55,572 bases of DNA from Pirellulales bacterium (GTDB lineage: Bacteria; Planctomycetota; Planctomycetia; Pirellulales; JADZDJ01): positions 1 through 55,572 of the forward strand of contig JADZDJ010000302.1 in NCBI GenBank assembly GCA_020851115.1, read 5' to 3'. The notes under the pieces are model-generated. The model worked only from the letters and a program-made list of their open reading frames with translations. It ran no database searches and was not told where the DNA came from. Below are positions 29,706-37,962 of this stretch, piece after piece. Position 1 is the stretch's first letter; every line of letters begins with the position of its first letter. The translations under genes and the position numbers were made by a program.

Positions 29706-30030
29706 AAACCCGCCTCGCGTGCTTGAGGATGTGCCCGCGTCGAACCGGGTTGGTACTCTGTTCGATCCCGCGCCAGCTCACCACGTCCACCTTGCGGCCC
29801 AGCAATTTCCCCAGTTCCTCCTCCATGTCCATGTACTTGTATCCCCAATCGCCGGCGTCGTTGTCGATGAACCGCACGAGAAAATCCACGTCGCTGCGCT
29901 CCGGGGCGAAGTCGTCGCGCAGCACCGAACCGAATACCGCCAGCTCGCTCACCCCGTACTTCTCACATACGCGGGCGATCGCCTCCAGCGGCAGGTCGAT
30001 GCGAAGTTGTTCCGGTCGCGTCAAGAGCAT
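29692..30030 (-). CDS. mntA: MntA-like minimal nucleotidyltransferase (antitoxin of HEPN/MNT pair)
   Basis: This 112-residue protein has the polymerase-beta-type signature GSVLRDDFAPERSDVDFLV, with Gly-Ser and Asp-x-Asp for ATP and metal binding, and a third acidic strand at KVDVVSW. MntA antitoxins AMPylate the HepT toxin to silence it. It is followed by and overlaps hepT. The module sits between the methylase and the helicase, in the same direction as both, and starts only five bases after the truncated helicase copy ending at 30035. Confidence 0.82.
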   Translation of the reverse strand: MLLTRPEQLRIDLPLEAIARVCEKYGVSELAVFGSVLRDDFAPERSDVDFLVRFIDNDAGDWGYKYMDMEEELGKLLGRKVDVVSWRGIEQSTNPVRRGHILKHARRVYEQG

Positions 30031-30034
30031 GGCT

Positions 30035-30169
30035 TCATCCTAACAGTTGGTGCGATTCATGGCATCCCGCCTCGACCTTCAACAACCCCGCATGATCCGG
30101 GTGCGTGCTGGCGAAGGCGTAAATCGTCGGCTTGGCGTCGGGGCGGTTGGGGAAGAATTGGTCGCGCAT
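30035..30169 (-). pseudogene. Truncated third copy of the GIY-YIG/helicase 5' end
   Basis: The ATG at 30169 directly follows the methylase stop codon (TAG then ATG). It reads MRDQFFPNRPDAKPTIYAFA, STHPDHAGLLKVEAG and stops at 30035-30037 after 44 residues. The part up to LLKV matches the starts of the other two copies; after that the sequence differs. Being fused to the methylase end, this copy probably marks the original position of the helicase gene start before the toxin-antitoxin genes arrived. Confidence 0.7.
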
Positions 30170-31670
30170 CTAGTCGACTCCATCCATTGGACGGACCATT
30201 GACTCGATATACGCCACCTCGTCACCCGTGATACCGTACTTCTTGTACAGAAGTTCGTCTGTCCAAACACTGTCCCACTTCTGCAACGGAACCCAGTTGT
30301 ATGTGGAACGTGTCGCATCTTGCGTGATCTTTCGGAGCGATACGAGGAATCTAAAAAGCCTTGTCTTGTAATAAGATTGGACGCTCTTAGCTTCGGTTCG
30401 TGAACGGATATAGAAGAAAAGACTGGGTACAGACTGACGGCGACGGTGCAATCAGCGGCTTGCCGAGTATTTGATGAGGCAAGCCGTCCCCGCCGTTGAA
30501 TGCCTTCGGGACAAGTACTTTCCATGTGTCGATTAGATGCTCGCTCTTTTCGACAGAACCGCGAGAGATGTAGCCGATGCCCCTTTGCATCTTTCGAATG
30601 TAGTGGATCGGCAAGTCACCTTCGCGTTCCGTTTTGTGGAATCCATCGAAGTTTGACGTCCAACCAAACTCCTTGTCTACGGAAAGGATGTCGCTGATCG
30701 AAGTTTCCTGTTCAAGTTGCACTTTTCGAAGGATGCTAAGTGCCCGGCTGTCGCGCACGAGTACATCGAACTCGCCCAAGCTTCGTTCTTGCGGCCCGAT
30801 CACGTCACTGCCCCTAACCATTGTCATTGCGCAGTCACCCTCGGCATCGCGCTCCCACAAGAAATAGCAGACGCCACCTTTTATCTCCCCGCCAGGAAAC
30901 ACTTCGGCCGCAGCGGGATAGTCCACCAACTTTCGAATTCGCCGATCCTTAAGCATCTGTTGACGGAATTCGGCCAGCCCCAGTCCGCCGGCCATCCAGC
31001 GCGAAGGGACGATCATAGTAAGGAGTCGAGGATTTAGCTTCTTTGCCTAGTCGACAAACTTATTGTAAATCGGAATATCTCGATTGCCTCCGTCCGAGCC
31101 CAACTGGTACGGCGGATTGCCTACGATGACATCAAATTTCACGTTAAACACCTTTCTCGGATCGATGCCGTGGATGAAGGGATAGGCGTATTCTTCGAGC
31201 GATTCGTCGCGGTCGTATTCCCCTTGGCTCGCCCCGCAGAACTCGCAGCGGCCGGCGCTCGTCCACGCGTGGCCGGTCTTGGGCAGGCGGATGTTGCCGT
31301 CGGGCTTGGTGAACGCGGTGGCGATGCTGAACTTGCCGTCGGCCTTCTTCGAGCAGTAGACCGACCGGCGGCTGATGAGGCTGGTCAATTCGGTGATCGC
31401 CAGTCCAAAAACCTGCCTGGTGAGGATGTGATCGATGCGCTTCTGGTCGTCGGGCATCTGGTCGGCCAGACCTTCGTTCAATCGGCGCGCGATCTCGCGC
31501 AGGAAGACGCCGCTTTTGCAGACCGGGTCAAGGAAGGTCGTCTCGGGGGAGCGGAATAGGTCGGCGGGGAGCAGGTCGAGCATGGCCGAGGCCAGCTTCG
31601 GCGGGGTGAAGACCTCGTCGGCCGACAGGTTGGCCAGGCAGGTGAGGATGTCGGGGTTATGGCCGGTCAT
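30170..31670 (-). pseudogene. Eco57I-type adenine DNA methylase, broken by one amber codon and one frameshift
   Basis: The gene starts at 31670, overlapping the previous gene by ATGA. Its first part (31670-31047) has [15 protein letters not shown], motif [14 protein letters not shown] and motif [15 protein letters not shown]. Translation stops at TAG (31047-31049, codon 208) after YNKFVD, but the same frame goes straight on with AKKLNPRLLTMIVPSRW, the expected continuation, to 30387. Near 30420 one extra base shifts the frame; the family-like end is then read in the frame ending at 30170 (YIRSRTEAKSVQSYYKTRLF, RFLVSLRKITQDATRS, WTDELLYKKYGITGDE). Without both lesions it would be a protein of about 500 residues that methylates adenine and probably reads the target site. 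Confidence 0.8.
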
Positions 31671-32320
31671 GCTGCCCCTTCGGCGTCGGCAACCTTCAAG
31701 TAGTGCGATGGCGGGAAATCGCGAACGGGCGTGGGAACGTAGACGTCTTTGCCCAGATCGCTGAAGAGAGGCAAGTTGGCAATGTGGGCATGCTCGAGCA
31801 GGTGCTCGTAAACAAAATCGCGGCGTTTGAGGAGCGCGCCGTTGAGCGGCGACCATTCGCTGAACTCAATTGGCCGCCCGTCGGCGGTTTGCAGCGAAAG
31901 GGCGTCTCCCTGCAGGATATTTCGAGACAGAATGTACGCGATCGCAGCGCCGGCTTCTTCTGGCAGTTCTACTTTGAACGTCTGTGCGTGCGTGGCGGCA
32001 ACAATCTGTAGCAACCGCTCGCGACATTCGGCGACATTGTCGGCCAACAAGTCAACGCCGTAGAGGCTGCAGACGGCGAGGGCGGCGTCGCGCTCCCAGT
32101 GCTGGCGGTTGCGAGCGTTTTGCTTAGTGACCGTGCGGAGCTTGCGGCGCAGCACTTCGGCGAGAAAATTGCCGTTGCCGCAGGCGGGTTCCAGAAATCG
32201 CGAATCGATCCGTTCGCATTCGTGCGCGACCAGATCGAGCATGTCGTTGACGAGGCCGGGAGGGGTGAAGACCTCGCCATGGTCGATGACGCGCTGGCGG
32301 TTGGTGACGGATCGAGCCAT
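31667..32320 (-). CDS. N-6 adenine DNA methylase-like protein, short
   Basis: This 217-residue protein begins [20 protein letters not shown] and has SAM-binding motif [17 protein letters not shown]. The rest contains [20 protein letters not shown], typical of the N6-methylase fold, but there is no catalytic NPPY motif in the frame. It ends with ATGA overlap into the second methylase gene, which has NPPY, so the two may have worked as one split enzyme. It is the first gene of the restriction operon. Confidence 0.75.
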   Translation of the reverse strand: MARSVTNRQRVIDHGEVFTPPGLVNDMLDLVAHECERIDSRFLEPACGNGNFLAEVLRRKLRTVTKQNARNRQHWERDAALAVCSLYGVDLLADNVAECRERLLQIVAATHAQTFKVELPEEAGAAIAYILSRNILQGDALSLQTADGRPIEFSEWSPLNGALLKRRDFVYEHLLEHAHIANLPLFSDLGKDVYVPTPVRDFPPSHYLKVADAEGAA

Positions 32321-32511
32321 TTAGCAACCAGCCATTCTATCTCGGTCTGGTGAAGCTGGAACATCTTGCAATTGCATGGCCGCTGGCTTCATGGGCGGGT
32401 AACCATGTTGAATTTTCGGGAAGTTGAATATAGCTCTTTCAAAGCTTATCGGCGCGACTCTAGTCTAGCAAGGCGAAACGGAGCTTCCGATGAGGCGTTT
32501 GGCATTGCATT

Positions 32512-32594
32512 CCCTTGCTGACGCGGCGGACTTCCATGTGTGCGGGCTTCCATGTATTACCCTTGCTATCCGGCCGCGAAGCTGGTAGCAAGGG
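32512..32594 (+). repeat. Right copy of the 24-bp direct repeat plus adjacent hairpin
   Basis: The repeat copy is 32512-32535. Next to it, CCCTTGCTA at 32560-32568 and TAGCAAGGG at 32586-32594 form a perfect 9-bp inverted repeat with a 17-base loop; the arm shares CCCTTGCT with the direct repeat. The hairpin ends 43 bases before pepP. The remaining spacer 32321-32511 has no gene. Confidence 0.5.
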
Positions 32595-32636
32595 CGGAAT
32601 GAATGGTTCGATCGTTCCCTATTTTGAAGCACATCG

Positions 32637-33725
32637 ATGAGCCGCCATGCTGAACGCTGCCAACGCTTACTCAAAAACCTTCGCCAGTCGGGGGCGGATA
32701 CGCTGCTGGTGACGAATGAAACGAACGTCACTTATCTGACTGGGTTTACGGGGGACGACAGCTATTTGCTGGTGACGCCCGCAGGGAATGTGCTCATCAG
32801 CGACCCGCGATATACGACGCAGCTTGAGGAGGAGTGTCCGGGGCTGGAGTTGCATATTCGGCCGCCGGGAGAGTTGATGCTCGAAGGGACGGTGAAGGTG
32901 CTGAAGCAGGCGAAGGTGTCGAGGCTGGGGGTCGAGGGGGGCTCGATGACGATTGGGCTGCAGGAGCAATTGGCCGCGAAGCTGGAAAAGCTGGAATTCG
33001 TGACGACTAGCAGTCAGGTTGAAGCGTTGCGGATGGTGAAAGACAAGGAGGAGATCGCGGAGATCAAAATTGCAATTACGATCGCCGAGAAGGCGTTTGC
33101 CGTGGTGAAGGCGGCGCTGCGGCCGGGTCAGACCGAGAAGCAGATTGCGGACGAGATCGAGCATCAGGTGCGGATGTTCGGGGGGAAATGCACGAGCTTT
33201 CCGCCGATCGTGGCCGTGGGGGACCGGGCGGCGCTGCCCCATTATCGCGCGGCCGGGAGGAAAATCGCGGACGCGGACTTTGTGTTGATCGATTGGGGGG
33301 CGTTTGGGCGGCTGTATTGCAGCGACTTGACCCGGGTTTTGGTGACCGGTAAAATCCCGCCCAAACTCCAACGTATTTATGAAGTTACGCTCGCCGCGCA
33401 GCAGCGCGCGATCGAGGCGATTCGGCCCGGCATGACGGGGGAAGAAATCGACGCGGTGGCCCGCGGCGTGATCGAGAAGGCCGGCTTCGGCAAGCAGTTT
33501 GGCCACGGGCTGGGTCACAGCTTGGGACTGGAAATTCACGAGGCCCCGCGGTTTGCAAAAGGGCACCCGATCAAGATGCAGCCTGGCATGGTGATGACCG
33601 TTGAGCCGGGGATTTATTTGCCGGGGTTCGGGGGCGTGCGGATCGAGGACGATATTTTGGTGACGAAGCACGGTTGCGAAGTGCTGACGAGCGTGCCGAA
33701 GCGTTGGGAAGATTGTGTCGTGTAG
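32637..33725 (+). CDS. Xaa-Pro aminopeptidase / M24 metallopeptidase
   Basis: This 362-residue cytoplasmic peptidase removes N-terminal residues ahead of proline. After an N-terminal creatinase-like domain (NVTYLTGFTGDDSYLLVTP), the pita-bread domain shows all five metal ligands: Asp in VLIDWGA, Asp in CSDLTRV, His in GHGLGHSLGLEIHE, Glu in MTVEPGIYLPG and Glu in GVRIEDDI. The length is that of the PepP/PepQ-like short form in many bacteria. The start at 32637 fits the family. Confidence 0.93.
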   Translation: MSRHAERCQRLLKNLRQSGADTLLVTNETNVTYLTGFTGDDSYLLVTPAGNVLISDPRYTTQLEEECPGLELHIRPPGELMLEGTVKVLKQAKVSRLGVEGGSMTIGLQEQLAAKLEKLEFVTTSSQVEALRMVKDKEEIAEIKIAITIAEKAFAVVKAALRPGQTEKQIADEIEHQVRMFGGKCTSFPPIVAVGDRAALPHYRAAGRKIADADFVLIDWGAFGRLYCSDLTRVLVTGKIPPKLQRIYEVTLAAQQRAIEAIRPGMTGEEIDAVARGVIEKAGFGKQFGHGLGHSLGLEIHEAPRFAKGHPIKMQPGMVMTVEPGIYLPGFGGVRIEDDILVTKHGCEVLTSVPKRWEDCVV

Positions 33726-33786
33726 GGTTCAAGTTTCAGGGTTCAGAAGGAGCAGAGAGGAGCAGTCGGGGAGCACTGGTGAACCG

Positions 33787-34224
33787 ATGGCTAACTTTTT
33801 GCAAGTGGAGGATTTGGTTGCTTATCGGCGATTGCGCGAGCTGCATTTAGAAGTTTGAAGTTTGCCATTTGACCAAGGGTTGGCCTAATAAAGGAGTGTT
33901 TTGAGTTGGCGTCGCAAGTATGGAGATCGTCGAATAGTTCGCCTGCAAACCTGGCTGAGAAACATCGTGATCGCCAAATTCGCATCAAGATTGAAGGCGA
34001 GCATCGCGATTGAGGGGAGGCGCTAGAAACGGTCTACCACCTCTACATTGCACAGATAAAAGCATATATATTCGTCGGAACCATTGAACGCACGAAGAGA
34101 GAGATATTTGGAATGTGTGCGGATGCTGAATGGACTTGAGCGGACCCTTGAGCGCCATCTGAATATCGTTTCACAAAGGTTTTCAACTGCGTCAAATTCG
34201 ACGCCGGTCGTCACAAATTCCTGA
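33787..34224 (+). pseudogene. Four-helix-bundle (S23 intervening-sequence type) protein gene, heavily decayed
   Basis: Pieces of one family can be read in order in changing frames: MANFLQVEDLVAYRRLRELH then LEV, broken by a 7-base tandem duplication (GAAGTTT twice, near 33850); CHLTKGWPNK; a one-base insertion; ELASQVWRSSNSSPANLAEK, HRDRQIRIKIEGEHRD; TGA at 34011-34013; GEALETVYHLYIAQIKAYI; another shift; YLECVRMLNGLERTLERHLN. Together they span the normal length of the family, small proteins often found in 23S rRNA insertions or as free genes. No single frame is longer than about 60 codons, so gene finders miss it. It is certainly non-functional as read. Confidence 0.7.
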
Positions 34225-34263
34225 CCCCTGACCCCTGACCCCGCTCGCTGGAGCGATGGACCC

Positions 34264-34758
34264 ATGACGAATCCTGCATCGGGCGGTGGCGATATTTTCG
34301 ACGTGAAGAAAGTTCGGCGGCTGGTTGAACTGATGAAGGAACACGACCTGGCGGAAGTGGATTTGCGTCAGGGCGAGCAGCGGGTGCGGATTCGACGCGG
34401 CGCGGAAGCGTTTTTTGCGCAGACGCCGATGATGGCGGCGCCAGTGGCTTCGCAACCGGCGGCCCCAGCGGGAGGTGGCGAGGCGAAGGCTGCGGCTCCA
34501 GCGGCTGGCGGCGATTATGCGGTCATCAAAAGCCCGATGGTTGGCACGTTCTATTCCGCCGCAAATCCCGAATCGCCGCCGTTTGTGAAGGTGGGCGATC
34601 ACGTCGGCCCGGACAGCATCGTGTGCATCATCGAGGCGATGAAGGTGTTCAACGAGATTCCGGCCGAGATGTCTGGCAAGATCGTGGCACTGCTGGTGGA
34701 AAACGGCGCGCCGGTCGAGTTCGGTCAGCCACTGTTTAAGATTGACGCGAAGAAGTAG
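34264..34758 (+). CDS. accB: Acetyl-CoA carboxylase biotin carboxyl carrier protein
   Basis: This 164-residue protein carries the biotin of acetyl-CoA carboxylase. The N-terminal part ([18 protein letters not shown]) and Ala/Pro-rich linker are typical. The biotin domain has [10 protein letters not shown] and the biotinylated lysine in [11 protein letters not shown]. It lies 121 bases ahead of accC. A degenerate repeat of CCTGACC lies just before the start. Confidence 0.97.
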   Translation: MTNPASGGGDIFDVKKVRRLVELMKEHDLAEVDLRQGEQRVRIRRGAEAFFAQTPMMAAPVASQPAAPAGGGEAKAAAPAAGGDYAVIKSPMVGTFYSAANPESPPFVKVGDHVGPDSIVCIIEAMKVFNEIPAEMSGKIVALLVENGAPVEFGQPLFKIDAKK

Positions 34759-34879
34759 GGTTCGGGGTGCAGGGTTTTGGGGCCGAAATGATGATGAGCT
34801 GCTCGAGAACCGAATTGTCCTTGATTGCAACGCACGCCTAGCCGGATTCGGATACGACACCCTGAACCCTCTTCCGGAT

Positions 34880-36223
34880 ATGTATAAGCGTATCTTAATT
34901 GCCAATCGCGGCGAAATCGCCCTTCGCGTCATTCGCGCGTGCCGCGAACTGGGGATCGAGACGGTGGCCATCTTCAGCGAAGCCGATCGCGGCTCGAACT
35001 ATTTGCAGCTTGCCAACGAGGCCTATTGCGTGGGGCTGCCGAAGGCGGCGGACAGCTATTTGAAGATCGACCGAGTCATCAGCGCCGCGGAAATTGGCAA
35101 CGTGCAGGCGATCCATCCTGGCTATGGTTTTCTCTCGGAAAACGCGCACTTCAACGAAATTTGCCGCAGTTGCAACATCGACTTCATCGGGCCGACGCCT
35201 GAGGCGATGTCGAAATTGGGAGACAAGAACACGGCTCGCGGCATTGCCCGCGCGGCGAAGGTGCCGGTCGTGCCGGGGAGCGAGGGACTGATTCAAAACG
35301 AGAAAGATGCGGTGCGGCTGGCGCACGAAATCGGCTTTCCTGTGTTGATCAAGGCCACGGCCGGCGGCGGCGGGCGCGGGATGCGCGTGGCGGCGAACGA
35401 TTTGACGTTGAAGAGCGCGCTGCAGCAGGCCTCCGCCGAGGCGGAGGCGGCATTCGGCAACGCGGGGATTTATTTGGAGCGATATATCGAACGGCCGCGT
35501 CACGTGGAAGTGCAGATTCTCGCCGACCAGCATGGCAACGCGGTGCATTTGTTCGAGCGCGAATGTTCCACCCAGCGGCGTCATCAAAAACTGATCGAGG
35601 AAAGCCCCGCGGCGCATTTAACGCCGAAGAATCGCCGGGCAATGTGCGAGGCGGCGGTGCGGCTGGTGAAGACGGCGGGTTACACGAACGCGGGCACGGT
35701 CGAGTTTATCGTCGATCAGAGCGGCAACTTTTACTTCATCGAAGTGAATGCGCGGATTCAGGTCGAGCACCCCGTCACCGAAATGGTCACGGGCATTGAC
35801 CTGATCAAGGCGCAAATTCGCGTCGCCGCCGGCGAAAAACTCTGGTTGACGCAAGATGACGTGCTGCAGCGGGGCGCGGCGATCGAATGCCGCATCAACG
35901 CGGAAGACCCGCAGCGAGGGTTCCAGCCTTGCCCGGGGAAGATCGAGCGGCTGATTGCCCCTGGCGGCTTTGGCGTTCGCTGGGATTCGCACGCATATTC
36001 GGGGTACACGGTTTCGCCGTATTACGACTCGATGATCGGCAAACTGATCGTGCATCAGCCGACTCGCGCCGACGCCATCAACACGATGCAGCGCGCACTC
36101 GCGGAATTGCGGGTCGAGGGGATCAAAACCACGGCGCCGCTGCACCAGGACATTCTCAGCCACACCGCATTTCACGAGTGCCGCATCGACACTACGTTTG
36201 TCGAGCGGACGCTGCTTAGTTAG
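34880..36223 (+). CDS. accC: Acetyl-CoA carboxylase biotin carboxylase subunit
   Basis: This 447-residue ATP-grasp enzyme carboxylates biotin on AccB. It starts [20 protein letters not shown], which fixes the start at 34880 rather than the longer frame from 34742. Further motifs are the glycine-rich ATP loop [39 protein letters not shown] and [16 protein letters not shown]. It is directly downstream of accB. accA/accD are not in the window. Confidence 0.97.
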   Translation: MYKRILIANRGEIALRVIRACRELGIETVAIFSEADRGSNYLQLANEAYCVGLPKAADSYLKIDRVISAAEIGNVQAIHPGYGFLSENAHFNEICRSCNIDFIGPTPEAMSKLGDKNTARGIARAAKVPVVPGSEGLIQNEKDAVRLAHEIGFPVLIKATAGGGGRGMRVAANDLTLKSALQQASAEAEAAFGNAGIYLERYIERPRHVEVQILADQHGNAVHLFERECSTQRRHQKLIEESPAAHLTPKNRRAMCEAAVRLVKTAGYTNAGTVEFIVDQSGNFYFIEVNARIQVEHPVTEMVTGIDLIKAQIRVAAGEKLWLTQDDVLQRGAAIECRINAEDPQRGFQPCPGKIERLIAPGGFGVRWDSHAYSGYTVSPYYDSMIGKLIVHQPTRADAINTMQRALAELRVEGIKTTAPLHQDILSHTAFHECRIDTTFVERTLLS

Positions 36224-36369
36224 GCGGTGCAAATACCGCGGTGTATCCCCTAGCTGGCATGGTTGGGCGCATGCAGTTGAGCGCGTCTAAATGGCGCTAT
36301 CTTGCGCGAATGGGGGGCTTTATACTAACGGAAAAGCATTAAGAAATAACACGTTGCTTGGAGTTGCCA

Positions 36370-37689
36370 ATGTCTACGTCGCTGTCGAGCCCGCCCCGTT
36401 CCGAAACGAACATTCATCGCGCCGCCATCCTGTTTGCTGGAGGCCCTGCGCCGGCGGCCAATGCGGTGATTTCGGCGGCGGCGGATTCCTTCATGCGTCG
36501 CGGCATCGAAGTCGTTGGCATCTTGAACGGCTACTCGCGGCTGTTGAAATTCGGGCCGAATTACTCGCTTGCCGAAGGCCCGGGCAAAGACTATCTGAAA
36601 ATTACGCCGCGGATGATGCGTCGCGTGCGAAATTCGCAAGGCATCTTGATCGGGACGGCCAGGACGAATCCCGGCAAGCACGTTTCGCATCCGAGCCATC
36701 TGGACGACCCGGAAAAAGTTCAGCCGCTCCGCACCGTGTACGAGGCCCTGTGTTCGATCGGGGTCGATGCCCTGCTTTCGATCGGCGGCGACGACACGCT
36801 GAAGACCGCCAATAAGTTCAAGCTGTTTCAAGACCGCTTGCCAGCTTCTTCGAAGCGAATTCCGATCGTGCATTTGCCCAAGACGATCGACAACGACTAC
36901 ATGGGCATCGACTTTACTTTTGGCTATTTTACCGCCGTGGAGACGCTGGCCAGCGAGATTCGCAATCTGTTGCACGATGCCGAGGCGAGCGAAGTCTATT
37001 ATCTGGCCGAGACGATGGGGCGCAGCGCCGGTTGGCTCGCCTATGGCGCTGCGATCGCCGGCGAGGCGAGCCTGGTGATCAGCGTCGAGGATATTCACGG
37101 AACCTACGCAGCGACGGAGGAAGAAATCAACTCCGCCACCGGCGAGCGGATTACGCGCACCATTATGAACGTCGACGAACTCGTCAAGCGAATCGTGCAG
37201 ATGATGCGCGTCCGAGAAGAATTCGAAGACAAGCGTTACGGCGTCCTGGTCCTTGCCGAAGGGTTGGCGGAATTTTTGCCGATGTCGTATCTGAAGGGAA
37301 TTCCGCGCGACGAGCACGGCCACATCAACATTGCCCAGGTCAACTTGGGCAAGATGTTCTCGAAGCTCATCATGGAGGAGTACTCGAATCAGACCGGTCG
37401 CAATCGGCGCATTATCGGCTTGCAGTTGGGCTACGAGGCTCGTTGCAGCAGACCGTTGGCGTTTGACGTGATGCTGGGCAGCCAACTGGGCGTGGGGGCC
37501 TACCGGGCCTTGGTCGAGAAGAAGCTGGACGGCGTGATGATCTCCGTCCGCGGTCAACTCGAACTAAACTATGTGCCGTTTGAAACGCTCGTCGATCCCC
37601 AGACGCTGGTTACGAAAGTTCGCTACATCGACCCGAACTCCGATTTCCATAGTTTAGCCCGTTTTTTGGAGACGGACGTGAGGCAGTAG
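36370..37689 (+). CDS. 6-phosphofructokinase, pyrophosphate-type
   Basis: This 439-residue phosphofructokinase has LFAGGPAPAANAVI, the phosphoryl-donor site SIGGDDTLKTAN and the catalytic PKTIDNDYMGIDFTFG. Asp in GGDDT and Lys in PKTIDND are the residues linked with PPi as donor; ATP-type enzymes have GGDGS and PGTIDND. So it is probably a reversible PPi-dependent enzyme of glycolysis. MGRSAGWLAYG and GLQLGYEARCSRPLA are also family motifs. The ATG at 36370 has TTGGAG upstream; the frame opens four codons earlier with TTG. Confidence 0.9.
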   Translation: MSTSLSSPPRSETNIHRAAILFAGGPAPAANAVISAAADSFMRRGIEVVGILNGYSRLLKFGPNYSLAEGPGKDYLKITPRMMRRVRNSQGILIGTARTNPGKHVSHPSHLDDPEKVQPLRTVYEALCSIGVDALLSIGGDDTLKTANKFKLFQDRLPASSKRIPIVHLPKTIDNDYMGIDFTFGYFTAVETLASEIRNLLHDAEASEVYYLAETMGRSAGWLAYGAAIAGEASLVISVEDIHGTYAATEEEINSATGERITRTIMNVDELVKRIVQMMRVREEFEDKRYGVLVLAEGLAEFLPMSYLKGIPRDEHGHINIAQVNLGKMFSKLIMEEYSNQTGRNRRIIGLQLGYEARCSRPLAFDVMLGSQLGVGAYRALVEKKLDGVMISVRGQLELNYVPFETLVDPQTLVTKVRYIDPNSDFHSLARFLETDVRQ

Positions 37690-37962
37690 GAGGGTTCGGG
37701 GTTTAGAGTTCGGGATGGAACGGGAGAGGGGCGGAATCCAAAGAATGGTCTTATGATGGGTTTCCCGCCGATGGTTGAATTGGCCGATCGGCTGCCGATT
37801 TCTTGCGCTGCCCTCGAGGCGGAACCTCGAACCCTTTCTGGTTGCTGCCAGCGACGTTGTTCGCTAAAATGAGAGCAGCTTTGTGCTTCCGGCAGAGAGA
37901 GGCAATCGCCGCCGGGGAGCATCAACGGTTACGGAACATTTTCATCCATTCGGTCCGGTTCT

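Noticed and set aside
29044-31049. Genome-wide amber recoding (TAG read as an amino acid)
   Set aside because: Several healthy genes in the window end with TAG at the place their families end, and the affected genes also show frameshifts, so decay is the simpler reading.
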